A DNA stretch of 64,000 nt, from contig JAHHHL010000014.1 in assembly GCA_019359375.1 (NCBI GenBank), positions 62,001-126,000 on the forward strand. Reading direction: 5' to 3'. Within the stretch, counting starts at the first letter, position 1. Every line of letters begins with the position of its first letter. The DNA is from Lyngbya sp. HA4199-MV5. Its GTDB lineage: Bacteria > Cyanobacteriota > Cyanobacteriia > Leptolyngbyales > Leptolyngbyaceae. The translations under genes were made by a program, and so were the position numbers. Below the pieces are notes generated by a model. That model was given only the letters and a program-made list of their open reading frames with translations. It searched no databases and was not told the DNA's origin. This document shows positions 42,131-52,042 of the stretch, piece after piece.

Positions 42131-43825
42131 ATGCTTCAACTTGGGCGATGGCTTCGATGGCTTGGTACTGGTGTAACCCAACGTTGTCTGAGTGACTGTA
42201 AAAAGCGATTGTGGGGGCGATCGCCCCAGCTAAATCTCCCCGTCAATGCAGGCAGTCCTCGTCAATGGTCTGTTCGCTGGCGTTGGGTCAGCCTCTTTCT
42301 GGCTGCGACCTTCTTGAGTCTCTCGCTGCATCGACTCCCCTTTGCAGAAGCCGCAACCCTTCAGCTTCCCCTCTCGACTAAGGGTGCTCAAATCGTGGAT
42401 GCCAAAGGACAAGCCGTTTTGCTGCGAGGCGTGAACTGGTTTGGTATTGAAACCGAAACGCAAGTCCCGCATGGGCTGTGGGTACGCGACTATAAGGAAA
42501 TGCTGGCGCAGATTAAGGGCTTAGGCTATAACTTTATCCGCTTACCCTATGCCGTTCAGAGTGTCCGTGCAGCCGCGATCAGCGGGGTTGACTTTACGAT
42601 CGGCAGCAACCGCGATTTACAAGGGAAAACGCCCCTCGAAGCAATGGATGTGATCATTCAAGAGGCGCAGCGGCAAGGGCTGATGATCCTACTCGATAGC
42701 CATCGCCTGAACAATCAGCGGATTCCAGAACTCTGGTATGGCGATGGGTTTACCGAAGCCGATTGGATTGACACCTGGAAACTGCTAGCAACCCGTTATC
42801 AGAAGCAGCCCAACGTGATTGGAGCCGACCTTAAAAACGAACCACACGGTCGCGCCAGTTGGGGGACGAACGATCAGGCAACTGATTGGCGACTGGCAGC
42901 AGAACGAGCGGGGAATGCAGTTTTGGCGATCGCTCCTCATTGGCTCATCGTGGTTGAAGGCGTGGAAAAAAACGTGCCTGGGCAACAGCTCTCTGGTCAC
43001 TGGCAAGGCGGCAACCTGGAGGGTGCAGGGCGCTATCCAGTCCGCCTCAACAAGCCACGGCAGTTAGTCTACTCGCCGCATGAATATGGTCCCGGTGTGT
43101 TCAATCAACCCTGGTTTGCAGACGCGACCTTTCCCAAAAATTTGCTTGATCGCTGGGAGATTGGCTTCCACTACCTTGCCAAGCGAAATATTGCCCCCAT
43201 TCTGATTGGTGAATTTGGCGGACGGCAGGTGGATACCACGTCTAAAGAGGGCATCTGGCAGCGTCAGTTCGTCAACTTCATTCAGCAGCAAAAACTGAGC
43301 TTTGCTTACTGGAGCTGGAACCCTGACAGCAGCGATACAGGGGGCATTTTGCAGGCTGACTGGAAAACAGTCGAGCAAGCCAAGCAGCAATTGCTCAACC
43401 AACTCTTATCCACTCCGGGAATTGCGGCACGGGTGTCATCGGTCAGGTCGTCGAATCAACCTGCAATGTCGTCGATCGCCCTGCCATCGTCACCCGCGCC
43501 GATCGCCCCTTCGAGCGCAGACCAGCAACTACAGGTACAAGCAACTATTCAATCCGACTGGCAAACTGGCTTTTGCACCGCCATTCGAGTGACCAACAAC
43601 GGCAACAGTAGCCGTCGCAACTGGCGACTGAAGTTTCAAATGAACCAGGCAACGATTCGCAATAGCTGGAACGGTACCTTTACTCGGCAAGGATCCCGCT
43701 ACACCGTAGAGCCGCCCGAATGGGGACGAGTGCTTGAGCCAAATCAGTCCATAGATTTGGGCTTTTGTGCCGCCAAACGTGGAGCAGACTATCGGTTGAA
43801 GAAGCTAGCAGTTTCGAGTCCGTAG
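42131..43825 (+). CDS. Glycoside hydrolase family 5 cellulase with CBM2
   Basis: A 564-residue secreted endoglucanase-like enzyme. Residues 1-75 are a long basic leader with a hydrophobic signal (WVSLFLAATFLSLSLHRLPF). The GH5 (subfamily 2/A2-like) domain is about residues 80-430, with acid/base Glu237 (LKNEPHG) and nucleophile Glu361 (LIGEFGG); HEYGPGV is also typical. A Ser/Pro/Ala linker (RVSSVRSSNQPAMSSIALPS) joins a C-terminal family 2 carbohydrate-binding module (WQTGFCTAIRVTNNGNSSRR, NSWNGTF, VLEPNQSIDLGFCA) with a disulfide Cys pair. Suggests degradation or remodelling of beta-glucan, perhaps the organism's own cellulose sheath. Confidence 0.93.
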   Translation: MLQLGRWLRWLGTGVTQRCLSDCKKRLWGRSPQLNLPVNAGSPRQWSVRWRWVSLFLAATFLSLSLHRLPFAEAATLQLPLSTKGAQIVDAKGQAVLLRGVNWFGIETETQVPHGLWVRDYKEMLAQIKGLGYNFIRLPYAVQSVRAAAISGVDFTIGSNRDLQGKTPLEAMDVIIQEAQRQGLMILLDSHRLNNQRIPELWYGDGFTEADWIDTWKLLATRYQKQPNVIGADLKNEPHGRASWGTNDQATDWRLAAERAGNAVLAIAPHWLIVVEGVEKNVPGQQLSGHWQGGNLEGAGRYPVRLNKPRQLVYSPHEYGPGVFNQPWFADATFPKNLLDRWEIGFHYLAKRNIAPILIGEFGGRQVDTTSKEGIWQRQFVNFIQQQKLSFAYWSWNPDSSDTGGILQADWKTVEQAKQQLLNQLLSTPGIAARVSSVRSSNQPAMSSIALPSSPAPIAPSSADQQLQVQATIQSDWQTGFCTAIRVTNNGNSSRRNWRLKFQMNQATIRNSWNGTFTRQGSRYTVEPPEWGRVLEPNQSIDLGFCAAKRGADYRLKKLAVSSP

Positions 43826-44191
43826 GAGGGAAAGGATGAGGGCTAGAGGCAATGGAGTTTTTGGTTTTTGGTTGTTAGTTGTTAGAAAGAGTCAAAAGCC
43901 GCTTATGCGCTAACAACCAACAACCAACAACTAAAAACTCTCAAGCTGACTCCTGACTCCTCACGGCTCTCCGCTCGTCTCACAGATGCCGAGAGCTAAA
44001 CATTCGGATAAGCTGTGTACAGAGGAGCCATTTTGGGAATTCTACTTAAATAGGCTACAGTCTTGTCTGACAACTGATACGATCGCGCTGACGGTAGTGA
44101 CCTGATTTCAACCCTGTGATGGGTACTGGTTTATCTCTGCGGCTGATGCCCCACCCTGAGCCTCCCAACCGGGAATGAAGGAAATCCCACT
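43826..44191. other. Repeat-bearing spacer upstream of the phosphatase
   Basis: Bases 43845-43965 carry the palindromic repeat: arms TTTTTGGTTGTTAGTTGTTAG and CTAACAACCAACAACCAAC around a core resembling that at 13600-13650, followed by CTGACTCCTGACTCCTCAC. The rest shows no named element. Confidence 0.6.
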
Positions 44192-46312
44192 ATGCTTGTC
44201 TGTCCTCAATGCCAGTTTGAAAACCCCAACACGAATAAGTTTTGCCAGGAGTGCGGCACATCGCTCACTCAAAACACTTGCCAGGAGTGTGGCAACCTCG
44301 TCCCATTTGATGTGGTGCAATGTGAGGAATGTAGCGAAATTGCGGGCGTGATCTGGTGGGCGCTCATTGTTGGTGAACCACGAAGTGTGGCTGAGCCTCC
44401 AAATACCGTTGCAACGCCAAGCGTAACGGCAGGCGTTGATGACATCTCGGCGATCGCTGCCGAGCAACCGCAACCATTTCTCGATCGTCGGCAACGCTAT
44501 CGGGTGTTAGAGACGTTACCGTCGCCCGATGCAACCAGGCACGAAACACACCTTAGAGTTTTGGATTGTCAACCGTTTCAAATGTCACTGCTGGAAGCAT
44601 TGGCAAAACAGGGATCGGAGGATGCGTCGATCGGGCAACTCCAAACGGAAAGCCAAACAAATCCAGCAGGCGATGGTGAGCCTGTAGCACCCTCAACCAA
44701 TCGGATGCCGTCTGTGCAGGCAATGGCTGTACCTGCGATCGCCCAACCTTACCTGACGCTGGGCAGTAAATATCATCAAGCCTTGCCCGTCATTCACGAT
44801 GCGTGGCAGCAAGACGGGCAGCAAATCATTCTGCTCGAAGATCGTGCGACCTTACCACGGCTAATTGATTTGTGGCTGGACGACGAACTTTCCTTACCGC
44901 CGCTACAGCTTTTGCACTGGCTCTATGAGATGGTCGAGTTATGGAGCGCCCTGGAGGCTTGGCAAGCCTGCCGCAGCCTTTTAGAGATTGATAACCTGAG
45001 GGTGGATGAAGATCAAGCGATTTGCTTGCAGCGCCTGTACTCTGACCTGCCAGAGGTGCCTCTCACCTTGCGCGATCTGGGGCAATTGTGGCAAACTTTG
45101 TTCGCTCAATCACAGCGCACTCAAATTGGTGCCCTCTACGTCCTGCTAGCAGATTTGGAGGCTGGCAAGCTAGAAACCATTGCCGATTTGCGATCGCGCA
45201 TTGAGGAAATTGCCCACGAACTCCAGGCGAACCAACCTGAAACTGAGACTATGCCCGATTTTGAGAGCTTTGAACCGACTGATGCCTCTACCGTTGACCC
45301 CACGATCGCCCCAGAGACGGCATCCCCTTCAACCGCCGCCGATCTGGATCCCTCCACTGCCGCGACCCGCTTAGAAGTGCCCGTTCCTGAGCCAACCCTG
45401 CCACCCGAAGGCGAAAGCGAAGGCGATAATGATGACCTCCCTACAGTTGTGTTGCCCATGCAGTTGTTCAGCCTGGAAGATGCTGGGCGCACAGATATTG
45501 GTCGGCAGCGGGATCATAACGAAGATTACTTTGGCATTGAAACCCAAACCGCGAAGCTGGAAAGTCCATCGGGTAAAACTGTCCACGCCCGCAACCTCTA
45601 CATTTTGTGCGATGGCATGGGTGGGCACGCAGGTGGTGAAGTTGCTAGTGCCTTAGCCGTCGATACCCTGCGTCGCTATTTTCAAGAAAAGTGGCAGAGT
45701 ACACCTTTTTCGGATAGTACCGCCAACAAGCTGCCGGGACCTGATGTTTTAATTGATGCGGTGCAGCTTGCCAACAAAGCCATCTATGATGTCAACCAGC
45801 AAAACGCCCGCTCTGGCAGTGGACGTATGGGCACTACGCTGGTTGTTCTGCTGGTTCAAGATACCGAAGCAGCCGTCGCGCATGTGGGTGATAGTCGTCT
45901 ATACCGCTATACGCGCAAACGGGGACTGGAGCAGATTACGATCGATCACGAAGTGGGTCAGCGCGAAATTCAGCGTGGGGTTGATCCTGATATTGCCTAC
46001 GCTCGACCGGATGCATACCAGCTCACCCAAGCATTAGGTCCCCGCGACGAACATTTCATCAAGCCAGATATTCAATACGTTGAACTCAACGAAGACACCC
46101 TGTTACTGCTGTGTTCCGACGGGTTGACGGATAACGATTTGCTAGAAACGCACTGGCGTACTCACGTAGAGCCGTTGCTTAGTTCACAAGCCAATTTAGA
46201 GCAGGGGGTATCACAACTGATTGAGCTAGCGAACCAATTCAATGGGCACGACAACATCACCGCGATCGCCATTCGTGCGAAAGTGCGCCCAAATCTGGAT
46301 CACTTACGCTAG
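44192..46312 (+). CDS. PP2C-family Ser/Thr phosphatase with N-terminal zinc ribbons
   Basis: A 706-residue protein. Two tandem zinc ribbons start it: Cys4/Cys7/Cys18/Cys21 and Cys30/Cys33/Cys44/Cys47. Residues 60-420 are a regulatory or pseudo-kinase-like helical region (IILLEDRATLPRLIDLWLD, LLHWLYEMVELWSALEAWQA) followed by a Pro/Thr-rich linker. The PPM/PP2C catalytic domain spans about 430-700 with metal-binding Asp/Glu in GRQRDHNEDYF, ILCDGMGGHAGGE, VAHVGDSRLYRY, LCSDGLTDN and GHDNITAI. It removes phosphate from Ser/Thr, needing Mg or Mn. The following gene encodes an FHA-kinase, its likely counterpart. AAGGA precedes the ATG. Confidence 0.92.
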   Translation: MLVCPQCQFENPNTNKFCQECGTSLTQNTCQECGNLVPFDVVQCEECSEIAGVIWWALIVGEPRSVAEPPNTVATPSVTAGVDDISAIAAEQPQPFLDRRQRYRVLETLPSPDATRHETHLRVLDCQPFQMSLLEALAKQGSEDASIGQLQTESQTNPAGDGEPVAPSTNRMPSVQAMAVPAIAQPYLTLGSKYHQALPVIHDAWQQDGQQIILLEDRATLPRLIDLWLDDELSLPPLQLLHWLYEMVELWSALEAWQACRSLLEIDNLRVDEDQAICLQRLYSDLPEVPLTLRDLGQLWQTLFAQSQRTQIGALYVLLADLEAGKLETIADLRSRIEEIAHELQANQPETETMPDFESFEPTDASTVDPTIAPETASPSTAADLDPSTAATRLEVPVPEPTLPPEGESEGDNDDLPTVVLPMQLFSLEDAGRTDIGRQRDHNEDYFGIETQTAKLESPSGKTVHARNLYILCDGMGGHAGGEVASALAVDTLRRYFQEKWQSTPFSDSTANKLPGPDVLIDAVQLANKAIYDVNQQNARSGSGRMGTTLVVLLVQDTEAAVAHVGDSRLYRYTRKRGLEQITIDHEVGQREIQRGVDPDIAYARPDAYQLTQALGPRDEHFIKPDIQYVELNEDTLLLLCSDGLTDNDLLETHWRTHVEPLLSSQANLEQGVSQLIELANQFNGHDNITAIAIRAKVRPNLDHLR

Positions 46313-46669
46313 GGCGCGTCTTCAATTCAGCTCCGAAACCTTCAGTATCAGCATTGCCGTGCCCGTCCTAACACATCAGCTAGGGGCTGGAACCCTTGCT
46401 GCAATTAATGTGTATAGTAATTGATGAGAGCCCGTAGCAACTGGCACGGCTACTATCGTTGAGTTGATTCGTTAAGTCGATCGCACCTTGAATTTGAGAT
46501 AATTGGGCGATCGTCTGTCTTGAGCAGCATGAACCTTGGGCAAGTATCACGCTGGGCAACCAAAGTGAGGCATAAACCGAACGCACAAACAGTGAGCAAA
46601 CAGCCACTCAGCAGCAGCACCTAGACACTCTACAACCGTATGCTTAACGTCTAGAGCCGAACGTCCAAT
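46313..46669. other. Spacer between phosphatase and kinase genes
   Basis: About 350 bases, so the two signalling genes are probably not in a tight operon. No hairpin, repeat or gene is supported. Confidence 0.4.
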
Positions 46670-47986
46670 ATGGTCATTCTGACCCTCCTTCATCCTCAAT
46701 TCAAAACACCGCTCAAGCAGTGGTGCTTTCAGCATGAGTCGCTCATTCGGATTGGTCGCGCACCGGGCAATCACGTCATTCTGGATGATTTGCTGGTGTC
46801 TCGCCATCATCTAGATTTACGACAGGTTGACGTAGCGACGACAGGCACTACCGCAAGAGCAGCTTCTTGGCATCTCATCAACCACAGCTCTAATGGCACC
46901 TATGTCAACGGCACCGTGATGTCGCAAGGACTGATTACAGAGACAGCCTTGCTCCAACTTGCTCAGGGAGGACCGCTGCTCAAACTCCAAATCTTGGCAG
47001 CAACGGGGACAGGCAATACGTCTCAGCCTGCGATCGCCAAGGCACCTCAACTGCCAGCCATTCCGCAACTATCGCCGTTATCCAGGCAACCGCGTACACC
47101 CTGCAATCACAGCGGGAATCCTGCCGCCAATCTGTTCTGTATGCACTGCGGGCTACCTGTAACGGTCGAAAAAACGATTCGCCAGTATCAGGTGCTGCGT
47201 GTGCTGGGGAAGGGCGGCATGGGTACCACCTATCTAGTGTGGCATCCGGCTGCCATCGCCTCCTCTGGAGAACCGCAAAACGCGCTGCGTGTCCTCAAAG
47301 AAATGAACGCGGATATGGCAAAAATCCCCAAAGCACAGGAGCTATTTGAACGCGAGGCAAGTACGCTCAAGCAGCTTAGCCATCCGGGTATTCCCAGGTT
47401 CTACGATTTTTTTATCGAGGCAGGCAAAAAATATTTGGTGATGGCATTGCTGCACGGTCAAGATTTGGAAAAACGGCTGCGTCAGCATGGTCCCGTCTCT
47501 GCCCAACACGCGATCGCCTGGATGATGCAAACCTGTGATGTGCTGGATTATCTTCACACCTATCGCACGCCCATCATTCACCGCGACATCAAACCGGGCA
47601 ATCTATTAGTACAAGCCATCAGCAACCGCATTGCCGTGCTGGATTTTGGCGCGGTCAAGGCAGTGGGAAATCCCTCTGGTACTCGGATTGGCGCTGAAGG
47701 GTATGCTGCTCCCGAACAGGCACAGGGTCGCCCTGTCACTCAATCTGACCTGTATGCGATCGGTCCTAGCCTCATCTACTTAATCACAGGCGAAAACCCC
47801 AGTCGCCTCTACAAACGAACGGGTCAGGGCTACCGCTTTATGGTGGATGACTATCCTGATATCACGCCTCCACTACAGCAGGTGATCAATCGCGTCACGC
47901 AACCCCGGGCCTGCGATCGCTACCAGTCTGCAAAGGAGTTAAGCCAAGCCCTATCACACTGTTTGCAGGAAAAGGCTAAAGGATAA
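46670..47986 (+). CDS. Ser/Thr protein kinase with N-terminal FHA domain and zinc-ribbon
   Basis: A 438-residue cytoplasmic kinase. FHA domain at 1-110: RIGRAPGNHVILDDLLVSRHHLDLR and NHSSNGTYVNG bind phosphothreonine. A short degenerate zinc ribbon follows (CNHSGNPAANLFCMHCGLPV). The kinase domain begins near residue 170 with the glycine loop LGKGGMGTTYLVW, a Lys in RVLKEM, the catalytic loop HRDIKPGN (Asp306), DFG as LDFGAVK and APE as AAPEQ. No membrane helix, so it is soluble, unlike many PknB-type enzymes. Pairs functionally with the upstream phosphatase; an FHA domain would read phosphorylated Ser/Thr targets. The ATG is preceded by weak GTCC; start by FHA alignment. Confidence 0.92.
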   Translation: MVILTLLHPQFKTPLKQWCFQHESLIRIGRAPGNHVILDDLLVSRHHLDLRQVDVATTGTTARAASWHLINHSSNGTYVNGTVMSQGLITETALLQLAQGGPLLKLQILAATGTGNTSQPAIAKAPQLPAIPQLSPLSRQPRTPCNHSGNPAANLFCMHCGLPVTVEKTIRQYQVLRVLGKGGMGTTYLVWHPAAIASSGEPQNALRVLKEMNADMAKIPKAQELFEREASTLKQLSHPGIPRFYDFFIEAGKKYLVMALLHGQDLEKRLRQHGPVSAQHAIAWMMQTCDVLDYLHTYRTPIIHRDIKPGNLLVQAISNRIAVLDFGAVKAVGNPSGTRIGAEGYAAPEQAQGRPVTQSDLYAIGPSLIYLITGENPSRLYKRTGQGYRFMVDDYPDITPPLQQVINRVTQPRACDRYQSAKELSQALSHCLQEKAKG

Positions 47987-48151
47987 ATGATGAAGGATAA
48001 AAGACGTTAGCTTTTGACTGTATTGACGCATCAAACTAGCCTCAAAAGGCGGCGCGTGACGCTAAAGCTTTCCTTTGATGGCGAAGCCCATACGTCAAGT
48101 AAAAGTTTATGCTATCGCTTGTAGCCTTTAGCCTTTAGCCTTCATCCTTTC

Positions 48152-48388
48152 TTACTCCTCCTCTTCCCAGCTTTCCACCGCCAGCAAATCGCTCACGGGG
48201 TCTTGCATGGTAAATTCAAACGCGAGTAACTCTTGCTTCCAGTGAGACCAATCGTCTCCATACAGAAGCGCAATCTTCCAAATACTGTCTGTTGGTTTTA
48301 GCAGCTTGCCATCGACGAGCGATCGCACCTGACGCTGCAATTTAACCATTGGGTGGATAACCTGCTGGCTCATACCGATTTTGGTCAT
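48152..48388 (-). CDS. DUF4327 family small cyanobacterial protein
   Basis: A 78-residue protein. QQVIHPMVKLQRQVRSLVDG, then KPTDSIWKIALLYGDDWSHWKQELLAFEF and MQDPVSDLLAVESWEEE match DUF4327, a small acidic cyanobacterial family of unknown function, by memory of its conserved pattern. No signal or membrane segment. ATG 48388 or 48373 are both possible. Surrounded by short repeat tracts (AGCCTTTAGCCTTTAG on one side). Confidence 0.82.
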   Translation of the reverse strand: MTKIGMSQQVIHPMVKLQRQVRSLVDGKLLKPTDSIWKIALLYGDDWSHWKQELLAFEFTMQDPVSDLLAVESWEEEE

Positions 48389-48589
48389 GTGATTAAATTT
48401 TACAAAAATTCTGCTCGACGCTTCTCAACAATGCCTTAGCAACGCGTAGATGAATGCTGTGACGAAGAAGCAGCCTTTCCAGGCATTGATATTAGCATAC
48501 TCCAATGAGCTGGCAACCAATTCCTGAAAAAGGTGGATTTTAATGGGGAATTACCGAACCAAAACCGCCACAAAATGACTGTACATCCA

Positions 48590-48889
48590 TCAAACCGCTT
48601 CCGAATCAGGCGGATGAAAGCGTGGATGGAGGAGAGGAGTCACAGGGTGCCCGTGCTGAAGGTGCTGGGTGACGATCGTCTGTACATCCTGCGCCTTCAC
48701 GCGGCAATACCAGGTGTCGTCGGGCAGTACGCGCACGGTTGCGCCCATATTGCACTGCCCCTGACAGCCACAGCCGATGACCATTGTGCCAGGAGTCGCC
48801 CACGACTGAAACGCTGCCAGCACACTTGCTGACCCATTTCTCAAGCAGTTTGTGTACTGGCAAACAAGAATCTGACGACCGGAATCCAT
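48590..48889 (-). CDS. Thioredoxin-like [2Fe-2S] ferredoxin
   Basis: A 99-residue protein of the thioredoxin-like ferredoxin family. Cluster ligands: QILVCQYTNCLRNGS gives the first Cys pair, and GCGCQGQCNMGATVRV gives the others. The surrounding VLPDDTWYCRVKAQDVQTIV and the LHPRFHPP tail are typical of the cyanobacterial form. It likely transfers electrons for a metabolic enzyme in the cytoplasm. ATG 48889 is used; a frame starting further upstream at 48925 reads through ACTCAAA heptamers. Confidence 0.88.
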   Translation of the reverse strand: MDSGRQILVCQYTNCLRNGSASVLAAFQSWATPGTMVIGCGCQGQCNMGATVRVLPDDTWYCRVKAQDVQTIVTQHLQHGHPVTPLLHPRFHPPDSEAV

Positions 48890-48956
48890 GAGTAACGCTA
48901 ACCATAACAAGCTTTGAGTTCTCAATCAGGCTTAACTCAAAACTCAAAACTCAAAA

Positions 48957-50108
48957 CTACTTCCTGAACCCTTTGCCTCGGCTAGCAGAGGCGATCGTGA
49001 GGCAGTTCTCAATTTGCGATCGCAGGGTGTCGTGATCCAGGTTTTGACCAATCAACACCAACTGATTTTTGGGTGAGCCTTTCCAATCATCGTCATCCAG
49101 CGAAAAGCGTTTGCCGCTGAGATGGAAAATATGCCGTTTGGGGCTTTCGCTAAACCAGAGAATGCCTTTGGCGCGGAAAACATTGGCGGATAGCTGGTTA
49201 TCCAAAAAGAATTGAAACTTGCGGATGTCAAAAGGTTTATCGCTGGCAAACGAAACAGACGTAAAGCCATCATTCTCTAAGTGATGCGAATGATGGGCAT
49301 GGTCATGATCGTGTTCACAGTGCCCATGATCGTGATCGCAAGCAGAGTGATCGCGATGTTCATGTCCGGAATGGTCGTGTTCGTGATGCTCATGTTCAGC
49401 ATGAGCATGGTCGTGATGCTCGTGATCGTGCGCTTTTTCGTCTGAGTCAAAGTATTTATCGGATTCAAATAGACCCACGCTCAGCAGCATTCCTAACGGC
49501 ACCTGACCTTTCACCGTGCGAAGAATGCGTGCCCCTTCTTTGATGTCGCGAATACGGACTTCCAGGGCATCCAGGTTGGCTTCATCGACCAGATCGGCTT
49601 TGTTCAGCAGAATAATGTCGCCGTAGCTAATCTGGCTGTAGGCGGCTTCGCTATTGAATAAATCCAGGCTAAAGTTCTCGGCATCGACCAGCGTAATGAT
49701 GGAATCGAGGCGCGTCATGTCTCGCAGTTCGGTGCCCAGGAATGTGAGTGCGACGGGTAAGGGATCGGCGAGTCCCGTGGTTTCAACGACCAGATAATCG
49801 ATCGCATCCTGTCGTTCCAGCACTTTATAGACCGCTTCGACCAGATCGTTATTGATGGTGCAGCAGATGCAGCCGTTGCTCAGCTCCACCATGTCTTCGC
49901 CTGTGGTGATGATGAGTTCGTTGTCGATCCCAATTTCGCCGAATTCGTTCACCAGAACGGCTGTCTTGACCCCTTGCTGGTTGGTCAGGATATGGTTAAG
50001 GAGGGTGGTTTTGCCGCTACCCAAAAAACCTGTAATGATCGTGACGGGTAAGCCATGCTTGGGAGCATCGATCGCAGAGGATGAGGCAGGAGTAACCGCT
50101 GATTGCAT
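48957..50108 (-). CDS. CobW/COG0523 GTPase with His-rich loop (metallochaperone type)
   Basis: A 383-residue GTPase of the zinc/cobalt chaperone family. Walker A GFLGSGKTT is at residues 27-35, the metal-binding CXCC motif is Cys80-Ile-Cys-Cys83 (NGCICC), Walker B is in DYLVVETTGLADP and the base-specificity motif is NKAD. Residues about 227-282 are a His/Asp/Glu-rich loop (HDHEHHDHAHAEHEHHEHDH), followed by a C-terminal CobW_C domain. The long His loop indicates high zinc or nickel storage capacity. In other organisms members work under zinc limitation; no Zur box was confirmed here. ACTCAAA heptamer repeats precede the adjacent ferredoxin gene. Confidence 0.9.
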   Translation of the reverse strand: MQSAVTPASSSAIDAPKHGLPVTIITGFLGSGKTTLLNHILTNQQGVKTAVLVNEFGEIGIDNELIITTGEDMVELSNGCICCTINNDLVEAVYKVLERQDAIDYLVVETTGLADPLPVALTFLGTELRDMTRLDSIITLVDAENFSLDLFNSEAAYSQISYGDIILLNKADLVDEANLDALEVRIRDIKEGARILRTVKGQVPLGMLLSVGLFESDKYFDSDEKAHDHEHHDHAHAEHEHHEHDHSGHEHRDHSACDHDHGHCEHDHDHAHHSHHLENDGFTSVSFASDKPFDIRKFQFFLDNQLSANVFRAKGILWFSESPKRHIFHLSGKRFSLDDDDWKGSPKNQLVLIGQNLDHDTLRSQIENCLTIASASRGKGFRK

Positions 50109-50488
50109 AGCGCAAATGTCCGAGACGTTAGAGAATGCAGAGTGTAGAGTTCATAACCAGGCTGCTGTAGTCAACAACACACCTGACAAACGCCAGAAGA
50201 CTCAGGGGCGTTTTTGCTCACGTTCTCTTATTATTACCGATCTGAGCCAGGTTGTTCGATCGCCAACCAATCGATCGCGATCCCATACCCTTTAAAGGGC
50301 ATCTGAAAAGCGACAAACCAGTTGACAACAGGTTGAAAGCCGAAGGTCTCGGATCATCACATTTGGGCTTAAAGTTGTAAGCTATCCGTTTCATCCGCTC
50401 CTCATCCGTTGCTGATCACACGCCTCAGAGATCCTCTGATCTCAAAATCCTTTCTTTACCTGTTCGCCTATTTCTGTCTGTCCATACC
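50109..50488. other. Divergent spacer, cobW-like to cysS
   Basis: Divergent genes, so both promoters lie here. No convincing hexamers or repeats recognised. Confidence 0.4.
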
Positions 50489-51958
50489 ATGCCACTTACG
50501 CTTTACAACACGCTCACTCGTCGCAAAGAACCGTTTGACCCAATTGAACCGGGCAAGGTGCGAATGTATGTCTGTGGCATTACGGCGTACAACTACTTCC
50601 ATGTGGGCAATGCCAGAGCCTTTGTGATGTTTGACGTGGTGCGACGTTACCTGATGTGGCGTGGCTACACCGTGCGCTATGTGCAGAACTTTACCGACAT
50701 TGACGACAAGATTTTGAAACGGGCACTGGCAGAGCACACCACGATGGAAGCCATTGCCGAGAAATATATTGCCGCCTACTTTGAAGATGCCGATCGCCTG
50801 AATATTCTCCGTGCTGATGCCTATCCGCGAGCCACCCACACGATCGACGGCATTCAGCGCTTGATCCACGAGTTGGAAGATCGTCACTATGCCTATGCTG
50901 CCGATGGCGATGTCTATTACGCCGTGCGCCAGTTTGCAGACTATGGCAAGCTTTCGGGACGCAAGCTAGAAGAGATGCAAGCGGGTGCCAGCGGGCGGGT
51001 AGATGTGGAAGAAGACGCGGACAAGAAAAAAGATCCGGCTGACTTTGCACTGTGGAAAGCCGCCAAACCGGGGGAACCCTCCTGGAAATCTCCCTGGGGT
51101 GCAGGTAGACCGGGCTGGCACATTGAATGCTCGGCAATGGTGCGCGATGAACTGGGCGAGTCGATCGACATTCACGCAGGCGGCATGGATCTGACCTTTC
51201 CCCACCACGAAAACGAAATTGCCCAAAGCGAAGCCGTCACAGGAAAGCCACTGGCACGCTACTGGCTCCACAACGGCTTCATCAACATGGACGGCGAGAA
51301 AATGTCCAAATCGCTGGGCAATTTTCGACTCACGCGTGATTTGTTAACCACCTATGACCCGATGGCGTTTCGGCTGTTTGTCCTTCAGGCACAGTACCGC
51401 AAGCCGATCGATTTCACAGCAGATGCCCTGGATGCAGCAGCAAACGGCTGGAAAACCTTGAAAGAAGCGCTCCAGTTTGGCACTCAGTTTACGGCGTTGC
51501 CTAGATGGTCAACTGATACTGATGCACTGGATCAAGGAACAGTCGATCGCTTCAACGAGGCAATGGACGACGACATCAATACCCCGATCGCCCTCTCAGT
51601 CGTCTTTGAACTGGCGAAGTTACTCAGTCGAGAAGGCAATCAGCTCGTGCATCAGGGCAAGCCCGATTTGTCTGTCGATCAGTTGCAACCTCAATGGCAA
51701 ACCTTTACTAGCCTTCTAAACGTTTTGGGATTAGAGGCTAAGCCTGTAAGTCTGGTTGGTACTATTTCTCAAGAAACGGTATTGACTGGTGACTTAACAG
51801 TTAGTGATTCTGCGATCGAGGCACTGATTCAGCAACGGCAGGAGGCGCGACAGGCGAAGAATTGGGCAGAGAGCGATCGCATCCGCAACGAGCTTCAAGC
51901 ACAGGGTATTACATTGATTGACCAGAAGGATGGCGTGACGCGATGGCACCGCAACTAA
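50489..51958 (+). CDS. cysS: Cysteinyl-tRNA synthetase
   Basis: A 489-residue class I synthetase that charges tRNA(Cys). The zinc ligand Cys29 (YVCGITAYN) precedes the HIGH motif as HVGNAR (38-43). Further zinc ligands are in WHIECSAM and [13 protein letters not shown]. The KMSKS loop is intact ([11 protein letters not shown]). The anticodon-binding C-terminal domain has the [11 protein letters not shown]-like region and ends with [21 protein letters not shown], typical for CysRS. Length is standard. The start ATG follows a 380-base spacer. Confidence 0.95.
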   Translation: MPLTLYNTLTRRKEPFDPIEPGKVRMYVCGITAYNYFHVGNARAFVMFDVVRRYLMWRGYTVRYVQNFTDIDDKILKRALAEHTTMEAIAEKYIAAYFEDADRLNILRADAYPRATHTIDGIQRLIHELEDRHYAYAADGDVYYAVRQFADYGKLSGRKLEEMQAGASGRVDVEEDADKKKDPADFALWKAAKPGEPSWKSPWGAGRPGWHIECSAMVRDELGESIDIHAGGMDLTFPHHENEIAQSEAVTGKPLARYWLHNGFINMDGEKMSKSLGNFRLTRDLLTTYDPMAFRLFVLQAQYRKPIDFTADALDAAANGWKTLKEALQFGTQFTALPRWSTDTDALDQGTVDRFNEAMDDDINTPIALSVVFELAKLLSREGNQLVHQGKPDLSVDQLQPQWQTFTSLLNVLGLEAKPVSLVGTISQETVLTGDLTVSDSAIEALIQQRQEARQAKNWAESDRIRNELQAQGITLIDQKDGVTRWHRN

Positions 51959-52040
51959 AGTAATTAGTTGTTAGTTTTTAGTTGTTAGTGTGAATGTACG
52001 TCCGATCTAAAAACCAACAACCAACCACTAACAACTTCCC
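51959..52040. repeat. Short palindromic GTTGTTAG repeat
   Basis: Left arm AGTTGTTAGTTTTTAGTTG (about 51966-51987) and right arm CAACAACCAACCACTAACAAC (about 52016-52036) around a 25-base core, filling the whole gap between cysS and the permease gene. Shortest and cleanest copy of the dispersed family in this window. Confidence 0.75.
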
Positions 52041-52042
52041 CC

